A stretch of DNA of 64,000 nucleotides from the NCBI RefSeq assembly GCF_900114785.1, contig NZ_FOUG01000013.1:1-64000 (forward strand). The letters run 5' to 3'. Each line of letters starts with the position of its first letter. Positions within the stretch are counted from its first letter, which is position 1. Shown here piece after piece: positions 32,616 to 41,331 of the stretch. A model generated the notes under the pieces. It saw only the letters and a list, made by a program, of their open reading frames with translations, did not search any database and was not told where the DNA came from. The DNA is from Variovorax sp. OV329. Its GTDB lineage: Bacteria > Pseudomonadota > Gammaproteobacteria > Burkholderiales > Burkholderiaceae_C. The translations under genes were made by a program, and so were the position numbers.

Positions 32616-34294
32616 ACGACAACACGACACTGGACCCGGTCACCCTCGCGGTGCTGCGCGGGCGGCTGGAGCAGGTGGCCGACGAGATGGACGCCACGCT
32701 CTACCGCAGCGCCTTCAATCCCATCATCGCCGAGGCGCACGACGCCTGCCACGGCCTGTACGACGCCGCCAGCGGCGACACGCTGGTGCAGGGCAAGTCG
32801 GGCCTGCCGGTCTTCGTCGGCGCCATGGCCTTCGCGGTGCGCGCCACGGCCAAGGTGGCCGAGGCCCGCGGCGGCATGCAGGAGGGCGACATCTGGATCA
32901 GCAACGACGCCTACGACGGCGGCACGCACGCCAACGACTTCAAGCTGGTCAAGCCTTTCTTTCGCAACGGCAAGCTGTATTGCTACATGGCCTCGGCAGC
33001 GCACTGGCACGACGTGGGCGGCGCGGTGCCGGGCAACTACAACCCCGCGGCCACCGAATGCTGGCAGGAGGCGGTGCAGATTCCGCCGGTGCGCATCGTG
33101 CGCAACGGCGTGCTGGATGAAGACGTGTTGGCCATCCTGCGTGCCAACACACGGCTGCCCGACAGTTTGTGGGGCGACCTCAACGGCCAGTTGGCTGCGC
33201 TCGAACTGGGCGCCAGGCGCCTGGACGGCCTGCTCGACGAGTACGGCGACGGCCTGGTGCTGCAGGCGCTGGGCGAACTGCGCAGCCGCGCGCTGCGCCT
33301 GATGCGCGCGCACATTGCCTCGCTGCCCGACGGCCGCTACAGCTTCGAGGACCTGCTGGACAACGACGGCATCAGCCGCGAGCCGCTCACCATCGCGCTG
33401 GACATGACGGTGCAGGGCGAGAAGCTGACGCTGGACTTCTCGCGCAGCTCGCCGCAGTGCGCCGGGCCGGTGAACATCTCGCGCGCCACCGCGGTGGCGG
33501 CCTGCTACGTCGCGCTCAAGCACCTGTTCCCCGACGTGCCGGCCAACGCCGGCGTGCTCGACGCGGTCGACTTCGTCATTCCCGACAAGCTGGTCATCAG
33601 CGCCGAGCGCCCGCGCCCGGTGGGCGGCTACACCGAGACCATCCTGCGGATGATCGACGTGATCTTCAGCGCCGCCGCGCAGGCCGACCCGACGCGCGCG
33701 GTGGCGCAGGCCTACGGCACCATCAATGCGCTGTCCATCGCCGGCCACCGCAGCGACGCGGGCCGCGAGGGCCAGCGCTGGGTGATGTTCAGCTTCTTCG
33801 GCGGCGGCCACGGCGGCCACTCCGCGGGCGACGGGCTGGCGCATGGCAATGCACCCATCTCCACCGCCACCATCCCGCCGCTGGAAATCCTCGAAGCCGC
33901 CTACCCGGTGCGCTTCACCGAATGGGCCCTGCGCCCCGACTCGGGCGGCGACGGTGAACATCGCGGCGGCCTGGGCGCCGTCTACGAGATCGAACTGCTC
34001 GAGAAGGACGCCGAGGTCTTCGTCTTCGGCGAGCGCGGCAGTTCGCCCCCCAAGGGCATCGCCGGCGGCGAGTCCGGGGCACTCAACGTGTTCCGCTACG
34101 AGAACGAAGGGCAGTGGCAGGTGCCGCCCATGGTCTCGAAGATGCGCGGCATCCAACTGGTGCGCGGCGAACGCGTGCGGCTGGAAACGCCCGGGGGCGG
34201 TGGCTGGGGCGACCCTGCCAGGCGCAACGCGAAGGAGCGCGAGGCCGATCGCGCCATGGGCTATGTGAGCGAACAAGGGAAAGACAAGCAATGA
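32612..34294 (+). CDS. Hydantoinase B/oxoprolinase-family subunit
   Basis: This 560-residue protein shows the HyuB hallmarks: DPVTLAVLRGRLEQVADEMD near the N-terminus, then GDIWISNDAYDGGTHANDF, and ...FFGGGHGGHSAGDG further on. The C-terminal VRLETPGGGGWGDPARR is also typical. With HyuA it forms an ATP-dependent cyclase-hydrolase type complex (N-methylhydantoinase, 5-oxoprolinase, acetophenone carboxylase). The order B then A is reversed from many hyu loci. ATGA overlaps link it to both neighbours. Confidence 0.92.
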   Translation: MNDNTTLDPVTLAVLRGRLEQVADEMDATLYRSAFNPIIAEAHDACHGLYDAASGDTLVQGKSGLPVFVGAMAFAVRATAKVAEARGGMQEGDIWISNDAYDGGTHANDFKLVKPFFRNGKLYCYMASAAHWHDVGGAVPGNYNPAATECWQEAVQIPPVRIVRNGVLDEDVLAILRANTRLPDSLWGDLNGQLAALELGARRLDGLLDEYGDGLVLQALGELRSRALRLMRAHIASLPDGRYSFEDLLDNDGISREPLTIALDMTVQGEKLTLDFSRSSPQCAGPVNISRATAVAACYVALKHLFPDVPANAGVLDAVDFVIPDKLVISAERPRPVGGYTETILRMIDVIFSAAAQADPTRAVAQAYGTINALSIAGHRSDAGREGQRWVMFSFFGGGHGGHSAGDGLAHGNAPISTATIPPLEILEAAYPVRFTEWALRPDSGGDGEHRGGLGAVYEIELLEKDAEVFVFGERGSSPPKGIAGGESGALNVFRYENEGQWQVPPMVSKMRGIQLVRGERVRLETPGGGGWGDPARRNAKEREADRAMGYVSEQGKDKQ

Positions 34295-36342
34295 GTTCCG
34301 CCAATGCATCCTTGGTCGTCGGCGTCGACGTCGGCGGCACCTTCACCGACCTGTTCGTGCTCGACGAGGCGAAGGGCACGGCACGTATCGTCAAGGTACC
34401 TTCCACCCGCGGCGAGGAAGCGCGCGGCTTCATGAACGGGGTGGCGCGCGTGGCCGATTCGGCCGCCGCCATCGGCACCATCGTGCATGGCACCACCGTG
34501 GGCACCAACGCGCTGCTGGAGCGCAAGGTGGCGCGCACCGGCATCATCACCACGCGGGGCTTTCGCGACGTGCTGGAGATGCGCCGCCGCGACCGTCCGC
34601 AAACCTGGGGCCTGCGCGGCAGCTTCCTGCCCGTGGTGCCGCGCGACCTGCGCCGCGAGGTGGACGAGCGCGTGCTGGCCGACGGCACGCTGCATACCGA
34701 GGTCGACCTGGAGCAGGTGCGCACCGAGGCGCGTGCGCTGCTCGAAGCCGGCTGCGACGCGGTCTGCGTCTTCTTCATCAACACCTACGCCAACCCGGTG
34801 AACGAGCAGCGCGCGGTGGAGGCGGTGCGGGCGCTATGGCCCAACCCGCACGTCACCGCGGCGGCCGAGGTGCTGCCCGAGATCCGCGAGTTCGAGCGCT
34901 GCTCGACCGCCACGCTCAACGCCGCGCTGCAGCCCGTGGTGGGCAGCTACCTGGAGCGGCTCGAAGGCGACCTGCGCGCACAGGGCTTCGGCGGCGAGTT
35001 GCTGGTGGTGCAGAGCAACGGCGGCGTGATGTCGCGCAGCACGGCGGGCGAGTTGCCTGTGCGCACGGCGCTCTCCGGGCCGGCGGCCGGCGTCATCGCC
35101 TGCGCCGAGATCGCGCGCGCCGCGGGGCACCCCAACGTCATCACCGGCGACATGGGCGGCACCTCCTTCGACGTGTCGCTGGTGGCCGGCGGCGAGGCCG
35201 CGCTGGCCGCGCAGACCGCCATCGAGTTCGGCATGGTGATCCGCTCGCCCATGATCCAGATCGAGACCATCGGCGCGGGTGGCGGCTCCATCGCTTCGGT
35301 GGATGCCAGCGGCATGCTGCAGGTGGGCCCCGAGTCGGCCGGCAGCGTGCCGGGCCCGGCCTGCTACGGCCGCGGCAACATGCGCCCCACGGTGACCGAT
35401 GCCAATGTGCTGCTGGGCCGCATCGCGGCCGACCGGCCGCTGGGGGGCGGGCTGCTGGCCGCGCTGGATGCTGGCAAGTCGCGCGAGGCGATCGAGACGC
35501 ACGTTGCCAAGCCTCTTGGCCTGGACGTGATGGCGGCCGCCGAAGCCATGCTGACGGTGGCGAATGCCCGCATGGCCGGCGCGATCCGCCTGGTCTCCAT
35601 CGAGCGAGGCCACGACCCGCGCCGCTTCGCCTACATGCCCTTCGGCGGCGGCGGTGCGCTGCACGTGTGCGCCATGATGCGCGAGGTGGGCGTGGGCACC
35701 GGCATCGTGCCGCGCTACCCCGGCGTCACTTCGGCGCTGGGCTGCGTGATTGCCGACATGCGGCACGACGCGGTGCAGACCATCAACCGGCCGCTGGCCG
35801 AACTGGACGTGCCGGCCCTGCAGCAGCGCATCGAAGAGCTCGCGCAGGCTTGCCAGCAGCGCCTGGATTCGGCCGGCGTGCGCTTCGACGGCGTGCGCGA
35901 GGTGGTGGCGCTGGACATGCTCTACGCCGGCCAGACCCACACGCTGCCCGTACCGCTGCCCGGCGGTGCGCAAGGCCTGACGCGCGAGAGCATCCGCGCC
36001 GCCTTCGAGCAGGCCTACGAGGCCGCTTTCGGCCGCGTGCTGGGCGGCATCCCGATCCGCGTGATGAACCTGCGCTATGCGCGCATCGGCCAGCGGCCCA
36101 AGTTCGACCTGGCGGTGCTGGCACCCGAAGGGCAGGGCAGCACCACGCCGCTGGGCACGCAGCGCGTGTACCACCAGGGCCGCTGGCACGACGCGGTGCG
36201 CTACGCGCGGCTTGACTTGCCGGTGGGCGCACGCGTTCAAGGTCCTGCGATCCTGGAGCAGGCGGACACCACCGTGTGGCTGGAGCCCGGCTTCGCGGCC
36301 GAGGTGGACAGCTTCGGCAACCTGCTGGTGAGGCAGGGATGA
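34291..36342 (+). CDS. Hydantoinase A/oxoprolinase-family subunit (ATP-dependent)
   Basis: This 683-residue protein has an N-terminal ASKHA-type ATPase fold: VVGVDVGGTFTDLFVLDE, TIVHGTTVGTNALLERKVAR, and the second phosphate loop ITGDMGGTSFDVSLVAGG. The C-terminal acetone-carboxylase-like domain follows. The start at 34291 overlaps the hyuB stop. The pair hydrolyses or carboxylates a carbonyl substrate using ATP. In this run a lactam or imide ring-opening role is plausible but inferred. Confidence 0.92.
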   Translation: MSSANASLVVGVDVGGTFTDLFVLDEAKGTARIVKVPSTRGEEARGFMNGVARVADSAAAIGTIVHGTTVGTNALLERKVARTGIITTRGFRDVLEMRRRDRPQTWGLRGSFLPVVPRDLRREVDERVLADGTLHTEVDLEQVRTEARALLEAGCDAVCVFFINTYANPVNEQRAVEAVRALWPNPHVTAAAEVLPEIREFERCSTATLNAALQPVVGSYLERLEGDLRAQGFGGELLVVQSNGGVMSRSTAGELPVRTALSGPAAGVIACAEIARAAGHPNVITGDMGGTSFDVSLVAGGEAALAAQTAIEFGMVIRSPMIQIETIGAGGGSIASVDASGMLQVGPESAGSVPGPACYGRGNMRPTVTDANVLLGRIAADRPLGGGLLAALDAGKSREAIETHVAKPLGLDVMAAAEAMLTVANARMAGAIRLVSIERGHDPRRFAYMPFGGGGALHVCAMMREVGVGTGIVPRYPGVTSALGCVIADMRHDAVQTINRPLAELDVPALQQRIEELAQACQQRLDSAGVRFDGVREVVALDMLYAGQTHTLPVPLPGGAQGLTRESIRAAFEQAYEAAFGRVLGGIPIRVMNLRYARIGQRPKFDLAVLAPEGQGSTTPLGTQRVYHQGRWHDAVRYARLDLPVGARVQGPAILEQADTTVWLEPGFAAEVDSFGNLLVRQG

Positions 36343-36953
36343 GCGTCCCCACCAAGCTCGACGGCCGACGCACCGCGCTGGTCATCGTCGACCTGCAGAA
36401 CGACTTCCTCGACGCCAAGGGCGCCTATGCGCGCGGCGGCGACACCAACCCCATGTCAGAGCCGCTGCCGGAACGCGCCGCGCAGGCCGCACGCGCGCTC
36501 AAGGCACAGGGCGGCCTGGTGACCGCCAGCCAGTTCACGCTGTGGCCGGATGCGCAGGGCGAGCCCATGATCTCGCCGCACCTGAAGGCGCTGCGCCCCT
36601 ACCTGAAGAAGGGCGACTTCGCTCCCGGCAGCTGGGGCCAGGCCAATGTCGACGCGCTTGCGGGCCTGGTCGACGTGGCGGTGTGCAAGGTCGCCTACTC
36701 GGCCTTCTTCAACACGCAGCTGGACTGGGTGCTGCGCAAGTGCGGCATCGACACCGTGGCGGTGTGCGGCATCGTCACCAACGGCGGCGTGGCCAGCACG
36801 GTGCGCGATGCCCACATGCGCGACTACCGCACCCTGGTGCTGGCCGACGTGTGCGCCGCCTTCGGGCAGCAGCGCCACGACACGGCGCTGGCGGACATGG
36901 GCAACGTGGCCGAGGTCATCGACGGCGCGGCCTTCGCACAGATGCTGGCATGA
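36339..36953 (+). CDS. Isochorismatase-fold hydrolase lacking the nucleophilic Cys
   Basis: This 204-residue protein has the isochorismatase fold with Asp18 (ALVIVDLQNDF) and Lys117 (VAVCKVAYSAFF) in place. At the third catalytic position the sequence is GIVTNGGVAST, with Gly150 where amidases of this family (nicotinamidase, N-carbamoylsarcosine amidase, maleamate amidase) have Cys. Gly there is found in true isochorismatases (EntB, PhzD), which hydrolyse vinyl ethers by general acid chemistry. So a C-N amidase role is doubtful despite the hydantoinase context. It overlaps hyuA and the flavoprotein gene by ATGA. Confidence 0.85.
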   Translation: MSVPTKLDGRRTALVIVDLQNDFLDAKGAYARGGDTNPMSEPLPERAAQAARALKAQGGLVTASQFTLWPDAQGEPMISPHLKALRPYLKKGDFAPGSWGQANVDALAGLVDVAVCKVAYSAFFNTQLDWVLRKCGIDTVAVCGIVTNGGVASTVRDAHMRDYRTLVLADVCAAFGQQRHDTALADMGNVAEVIDGAAFAQMLA

Positions 36954-38371
36954 GTCCGACCCCGCCCGATCGCCGCGTGCAGCGGGCGTCGCACATGGAC
37001 GCCGAGGCGCAGGTGCCGGTGGCCATCGTCGGCGGGGGTGCCTGCGGCCTGGTGGCTGCACTGATGCTGCACGACCTGGGGCTCGACTGCGTGGTGCTGG
37101 AGCGCGATGCGCAGCCCAGCGGGTCGACGGCGCTGTCTTCCGGCTTCATCCCGGCGCCGGGCACCAGCGTGCAGCGCGCGGCGGGCGTCACGGACGACAG
37201 TGCCGATCGCTTCTCGGCCGACATCCAGGCCAAGGCCCATGGCCGTGCCTCGCCTGCGCTCGTCACGGCCTATGCCGAAGCCATCGGACCCGCGCTCGAT
37301 GCCTTGCAGGCGCGTCACGGCCTGGACTGGGTGCTTCTCGACAACTTTCTCTACCCCGGCCACACGCGCCACCGCATGCATGCGCTGCCGCAGAAGACCG
37401 GCGCCGCGCTGATGGCCGCGCTTCAATCGGCCGTGGAGGCGGCCGGCATCCCGGTGCTGACCGAGGCGCTTGTCCACACGCTGTGGCTCGAAACAGGCGC
37501 GGACCGCGTCATCGGCCTGGGCTACCGCCGTCCGGATGGCCAGGAAGAGCGCCTGGCCTGCGACGCGCTGCTGCTGGCCTGCAACGGCTTCGGCGGCAAC
37601 GCACAGATGGTGGGCGAGCTGCTGCCCGAGATGCGCGACGCCGCGTTTGGCGGCCACGTGGGCAACGACGGCAGCGCGATCCTCTGGGGCCGTGAACTGG
37701 GCGCGCGCCTGCGCGACCTGGGCGGCTACCAGGGCCACGGTTCCTGGGTCACGCCCCAAGGCGCGCTGATGAGCTGGGCCGTGATGATGGAAGGCGGCGT
37801 GCAGGTCAATGCAGAAGGCCGGCGCTTCCACGACGAGACGCAGGGCTACTCGGAAGCCGCGGTGCACGTGCTGGCGCAGCCCGGCGGCGTCGCCTGGAAC
37901 GTGTTCGACGCGCCGCTCTTGAAGCTGGCGCGCGAGTTCCCCGACTTCCGCGACGCCGAAGCCGCGGGCGCGCTGCGCCGCTGCGATTCGGTGCACGCGC
38001 TGGCGCAATGCATCGGCTGCGACGCTTCGGTGCTGCAGGCCACGCTGGCTGCGATGGGGCCGTCGCCGCAGTCCGACGACCGCGTCTTCACTCGCGCGCT
38101 TTCGGCGCCGTACTACGCGGTCAAGGTGACCGGCGCGCTCTTCCACACCCAAGGCGGCCTCGACGTGGCGCCCGACATGCGCGTCTTGCGAAAGGACGAC
38201 GGCACGCCGCTGCCCAACCTGCTAGCCGCCGGTGGCGCTGCGGGCGGCGTCTCGGGCGACGCGGTGTGGGGCTACCTCTCGGGCAACGGATTGCTCAGCG
38301 CGGTCGCGGGTGGCGCGATCGCGGCACGCAGCGCGGCGGCCATCCTCGGGCGCGCAACGCAAGGAGAATGA
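36950..38371 (+). CDS. FAD-dependent oxidoreductase of the fumarate reductase/ketosteroid-dehydrogenase type
   Basis: This 473-residue flavoprotein has the dinucleotide fold VAIVGGGACGLVAALMLHDL (about residues 24-43) with an acidic strand end (CVVLERD). STALSSGFIPAPGT fits the FAD-binding loop and the C-terminal FAD-binding block is LLAAGGAAGGVSGDAVWGYL. It resembles succinate dehydrogenase/fumarate reductase flavoproteins and 3-ketosteroid or tricarballylate dehydrogenases, enzymes that introduce or remove a C=C bond next to a carbonyl. The start overlaps the isochorismatase-fold gene by ATGA. It probably acts on an intermediate between ring opening and the dehydratase. Confidence 0.88.
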   Translation: MSPTPPDRRVQRASHMDAEAQVPVAIVGGGACGLVAALMLHDLGLDCVVLERDAQPSGSTALSSGFIPAPGTSVQRAAGVTDDSADRFSADIQAKAHGRASPALVTAYAEAIGPALDALQARHGLDWVLLDNFLYPGHTRHRMHALPQKTGAALMAALQSAVEAAGIPVLTEALVHTLWLETGADRVIGLGYRRPDGQEERLACDALLLACNGFGGNAQMVGELLPEMRDAAFGGHVGNDGSAILWGRELGARLRDLGGYQGHGSWVTPQGALMSWAVMMEGGVQVNAEGRRFHDETQGYSEAAVHVLAQPGGVAWNVFDAPLLKLAREFPDFRDAEAAGALRRCDSVHALAQCIGCDASVLQATLAAMGPSPQSDDRVFTRALSAPYYAVKVTGALFHTQGGLDVAPDMRVLRKDDGTPLPNLLAAGGAAGGVSGDAVWGYLSGNGLLSAVAGGAIAARSAAAILGRATQGE

Positions 38372-38373
38372 AC

Positions 38374-39249
38374 ATGGCAGACAAGAACACCCAGGCATCC
38401 TTCAAGGCACGCCTGGCTTCCAAGGACATCGTGCTGGCCCCGGGCGTGTACGACGCGCTGAGCGCGCTGGTCGCGGAGCAGGCCGGCTTCGAGGCGCTCT
38501 ACCTCTCGGGCGCCTCCATCGCCTACACCCGGCTGGGCCGCTCGGACGTGGGCCTGACCACCTACACCGAGGTGGAGGACACGCTGGCCCGCATCTGCGA
38601 GCGCGTGAACCTGCCGGTCATCGTCGATGCCGACACCGGCTTCGGCAACGCCCTGAACACCCAGCGCACCGTGCGCGGCTTCGAGCGCGCCGGCGCCGCC
38701 ATGATCCAGATCGAGGACCAGGGCTTTCCCAAGCGCTGCGGCCACCTGGACGGCAAGACGGTGGTGCCTGTGAAGGAGATGTGCGGCAAGCTGCAGGCCG
38801 CGCTGGATGCGCGCGCGTCGAGCGACACGCTGATCCTTGCCCGCACCGACGCGGTAGCCGTCGAAGGCCTGGACGCCGCGCTGGACCGCGCCGAGGCGTA
38901 CCTGGACTGCGGCGTCGACGCGCTCTTCATCGAGGCCCTGCGCTCGCCCGAACAGATGGACGCCGCCTGCCGCCGCTTGGGCGACCGCATCCCGCTGCTG
39001 GCCAACATGGTCGAAGGCGGCAAGACGCCCGTCCAGGATGCGGGCGCGCTGCAGGCACACGGCTTTCGCATCGCCATCTTCCCCGGCGGCACCGCGCGCG
39101 CCGTGGTGCACCTGCTGCAGGGCTACTACGCCAGCCTGAAGTCGCACAGGACGACGGAGCCCTGGCGCGACCGCATGCTGGACTTCGACGGACTCAACGC
39201 GGTGATCGGCACGCCGGAGCTGATGGCGCAGGGCAAGCGCTACGAGTAG
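38374..39249 (+). CDS. Isocitrate lyase/PEP mutase-family C-C lyase
   Basis: Starting at the second Met (38374), which is better spaced from AAGGAG than the ATG at 38368, the protein has 291 residues. It has a TIM-barrel with VIVDADTGFGNALNTQRTVR (metal-binding Asp) and GFPKRCGHLDGK (KRCGH loop, catalytic Cys). The family includes methylisocitrate lyase, 2,3-dimethylmalate lyase and oxaloacetate decarboxylase. Placed after an aconitase-family dehydratase, the closest functional analogy is the dimethylmalate dehydratase plus lyase pair of nicotinate fermentation (products propionate and pyruvate). It is the last gene of the long run. Confidence 0.9.
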   Translation: MADKNTQASFKARLASKDIVLAPGVYDALSALVAEQAGFEALYLSGASIAYTRLGRSDVGLTTYTEVEDTLARICERVNLPVIVDADTGFGNALNTQRTVRGFERAGAAMIQIEDQGFPKRCGHLDGKTVVPVKEMCGKLQAALDARASSDTLILARTDAVAVEGLDAALDRAEAYLDCGVDALFIEALRSPEQMDAACRRLGDRIPLLANMVEGGKTPVQDAGALQAHGFRIAIFPGGTARAVVHLLQGYYASLKSHRTTEPWRDRMLDFDGLNAVIGTPELMAQGKRYE

Positions 39250-39276
39250 GGGCGCGGGGCCGTAGCATGGTGGCCC

Positions 39277-39600
39277 ATGAAGACCTTCGCGCTGTTCCTC
39301 GTCACCGCCATCGCGGAAATCGTCGGCTGCTACCTGCCCTACCTGTGGCTCAACAAGGGCGCCTCGGCCTCGCTGCTGGCGCCGGCCGCGTTGAGCCTGG
39401 CGCTCTTCGCGTGGCTGCTGAGCCTGCATCCCGCGGCGGCCGGCCGCGTGTATGCGGCCTACGGCGGCGTCTACATCGCCGTCGCGCTGGCCTGGCTGTG
39501 GGCGGTGGATGGCGTGCGGCCCAGCGCATGGGACGTGGCGGGCGTGGCGGTGAGCCTGGTGGGCATGGCGATCATCGCCTTCCAGCCGCGCGTGGCCTAG
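39277..39600 (+). CDS. ynfA: YnfA/UPF0060-family membrane protein
   Basis: This 107-residue protein has four hydrophobic helices and the family start FLVTAIAEIVGCYLPYLWLN, then AYGGVYIAVALAWLWAVDG and a late helix VAVSLVGMAIIAFQPR. YnfA-type proteins are small-multidrug-resistance-like inner membrane exporters. It lies 27 bp after the lyase gene and may be monocistronic. Confidence 0.93.
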   Translation: MKTFALFLVTAIAEIVGCYLPYLWLNKGASASLLAPAALSLALFAWLLSLHPAAAGRVYAAYGGVYIAVALAWLWAVDGVRPSAWDVAGVAVSLVGMAIIAFQPRVA

Positions 39601-39654
39601 CGTGATTGAATCGTCGCCCGGCTTCCAGGATCGAACAGGACAAGGACACCCGAC

Positions 39655-40314
39655 ATGGCTCTCGCGCTCTACGGACATCCCTTCTCCTCGTACACCCAGA
39701 AGGCGCTCATCGCGCTGTACGAGAACGGCACGCCCTTCGACTACCGCGTCATCGGCCCGGACACGCCCGAGCACGCTGCCGAGTGGCTCAAGCGCTGGCC
39801 GATGGCGCGCTTCCCGATGCTGCTGGACGGCGAGCGCACCATCCTGGAAACCAGCCTGATCATCGAGTACCTGCAGCTCGCCCACCCGGGGCCCGTGCGC
39901 CTGCTGCCCGAGGACCCGCTGGCCGCGCTGGATGTGCGCTTTCTCGACCGCTTCTTCGACCTCTACGTGATGTCGGCCGTGCAGTACGCGGTCGACAGCG
40001 CGCTCGGGCGGCATCCGCATTCGAAGGAGGCAGGTCGGGCCGTGGCCGAGGAACGGCTGGAGCGTGCCTATGACTGGTTGGAGGGCCGGCTCGAGGGCCG
40101 CATCTGGGCGGCGGGCGAAGAATTCACCCTGGCGGACTGCGGTGCGGCGCCCGCGCTTTTCTATGCCGACTGGACGCATCCGGTCTCGGAAAAACATCCC
40201 CTGGTCCGGGCCTACCGGGCCCGCCTGCTCGCGCGTCCCTCTTTCGCGCGTGCAGTGGAAGAAGCGCGGCCCTATCGACCGCTGTTCCCGCTCGGCGCGC
40301 CGGCGCGGGACTGA
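39655..40314 (+). CDS. Glutathione S-transferase
   Basis: This 219-residue protein has an N-terminal thioredoxin-like domain (ALYGHPFSSYTQKALIALYE, with Ser and Tyr near the N-terminus) and the cis-Pro loop ARFPMLLDGERTILETSLII carrying the glutathione-binding Glu-Thr/Ser. A C-terminal helical domain follows (EEFTLADCGAAPALFYADW). It resembles bacterial beta- or theta-like GSTs. The substrate is unknown. Confidence 0.92.
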   Translation: MALALYGHPFSSYTQKALIALYENGTPFDYRVIGPDTPEHAAEWLKRWPMARFPMLLDGERTILETSLIIEYLQLAHPGPVRLLPEDPLAALDVRFLDRFFDLYVMSAVQYAVDSALGRHPHSKEAGRAVAEERLERAYDWLEGRLEGRIWAAGEEFTLADCGAAPALFYADWTHPVSEKHPLVRAYRARLLARPSFARAVEEARPYRPLFPLGAPARD

Positions 40315-40326
40315 AAAGCCGGGAGG

Positions 40327-40629
40327 CTAGTGCAGGCCCACCCAGGCCGAGATGCGCTCGCCCATTGCCTGCAGCCGCGTCTTGGGCGCCGGCTTGGGTT
40401 CACGCTGGGCAGCCAGCCACTCCAGCACGGTGGCCACCTTTTCCGCACGCTCCGCATCGTCCGGGTCGCGCCGGGCGCGCCACTCGACGGCCAGTTCGCG
40501 CAACTCGCGGCTGGTGAGCACCCGGGGGCGCGGCCAGGGGGAGCCGGCGCTTTCCTGGGCCCGCTCGGCCGGGGCCAACGGTTCCGCGGAGGACGCGGCG
40601 GGGTGGGGTGTGACAGCGGTGTAGTACAT
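40327..40629 (-). CDS. Small hypothetical soluble protein
   Basis: This 100-residue ORF is convergent with the GST gene. The N-terminal half is Pro/Ala-rich and probably disordered. The C-terminal half (TSRELRELAVEWRARRDPDD, AEKVATVLEWLAAQREPKP) is two charged amphipathic helices. Codon bias and the distinct helical C-terminus support a real gene. No family recognised. Confidence 0.6.
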   Translation of the reverse strand: MYYTAVTPHPAASSAEPLAPAERAQESAGSPWPRPRVLTSRELRELAVEWRARRDPDDAERAEKVATVLEWLAAQREPKPAPKTRLQAMGERISAWVGLH

Positions 40630-40807
40630 GCGTACACATTTTTGTTGCTTATTTTCACCACGCCTATATTCCTAACGGTGTAAGCAGCGATTTCGAGACG
40701 CGGTTCGCACGGCCGTCCGTCGGGGGCGCGAGGCCGGCGCCTACAGGGCGTCCGGGCAGCTTCGCCGACCATTGCGGCTTCGCAACACAGCCACACCGAA
40801 CTCGAAA

Positions 40808-41071
40808 ATGAAGAAGAACATCCTTGCCGTCCTCCTCGTGTCCGCCAGCTTCATGGGCCTGGGGGCCACTGCCAACGCCCAGCTCAGCAAGGCAGCCTCC
40901 GAGGCGACGGATTCCGCCAAGCACAAGATCGACGAGAAGCGCGCCGACGACGAGGCCAGGAAGAGCGGCCCCGTGGGCAAGGCGGTGAACAACGTCAAGT
41001 CGGGCTATCACAAGAACCGCTCGCAGAATTCCGCCGAGAAGGCCAAGCAGTCCTTGAAGAACGCCGGCTGA
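40808..41071 (+). CDS. Small periplasmic hypothetical protein
   Basis: The 87-residue product has a clear signal peptide (KKNILAVLLVSASFMGLGAT, predicted cut ANA|Q). A highly charged, Lys/Ala-rich mature part with no hydrophobic core follows (SAKHKIDEKRADDEARKSGP). The start at 40808 was chosen for the signal peptide. It may be an intrinsically disordered, stress-type periplasmic protein. A GGCGGC/GCCGCC hairpin follows the stop. Confidence 0.65.
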   Translation: MKKNILAVLLVSASFMGLGATANAQLSKAASEATDSAKHKIDEKRADDEARKSGPVGKAVNNVKSGYHKNRSQNSAEKAKQSLKNAG

Positions 41072-41331
41072 GGCACGGCGGCGGCGCTGGCCGCCTGCCA
41101 ATCTTTCCAGCACGCGGGCGGTGCAGCCGCCGCCTCGCGCGATCCCTCGGTTGCCCGCGGGCTGCGCCGTTCCAGGCGAAGGCTGCGGGCCGCGCGCCAC
41201 GGTGCCCGAACCGTCGGCGCGAAGACGTACGTAATCCGCCACCGCTCGCCGGTACGCTCGAACATGACAGAGATGTAATGTTCGCGAGAGGCTTCCGGCC
41301 GCCTGCCTCGCCTACGATCCCGGTCGTTCCG

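Noticed and set aside
24425..39249. Assigning the gene run to nicotinate fermentation
   Set aside because: The nicotinate-specific enzymes (nicotinate hydroxylase, 6-hydroxynicotinate reductase, enamidase, methyleneglutarate mutase) are absent; only the dehydratase-lyase logic is shared.
41008..41265. 85-codon minus-strand ORF (begins MFERTGERWRITYVFAPTVR) between the small periplasmic gene and czcD
   Set aside because: The first 25 residues look protein-like, but it overlaps the 3' end of the preceding gene and the rest is low-complexity. Not enough support to list as a gene.
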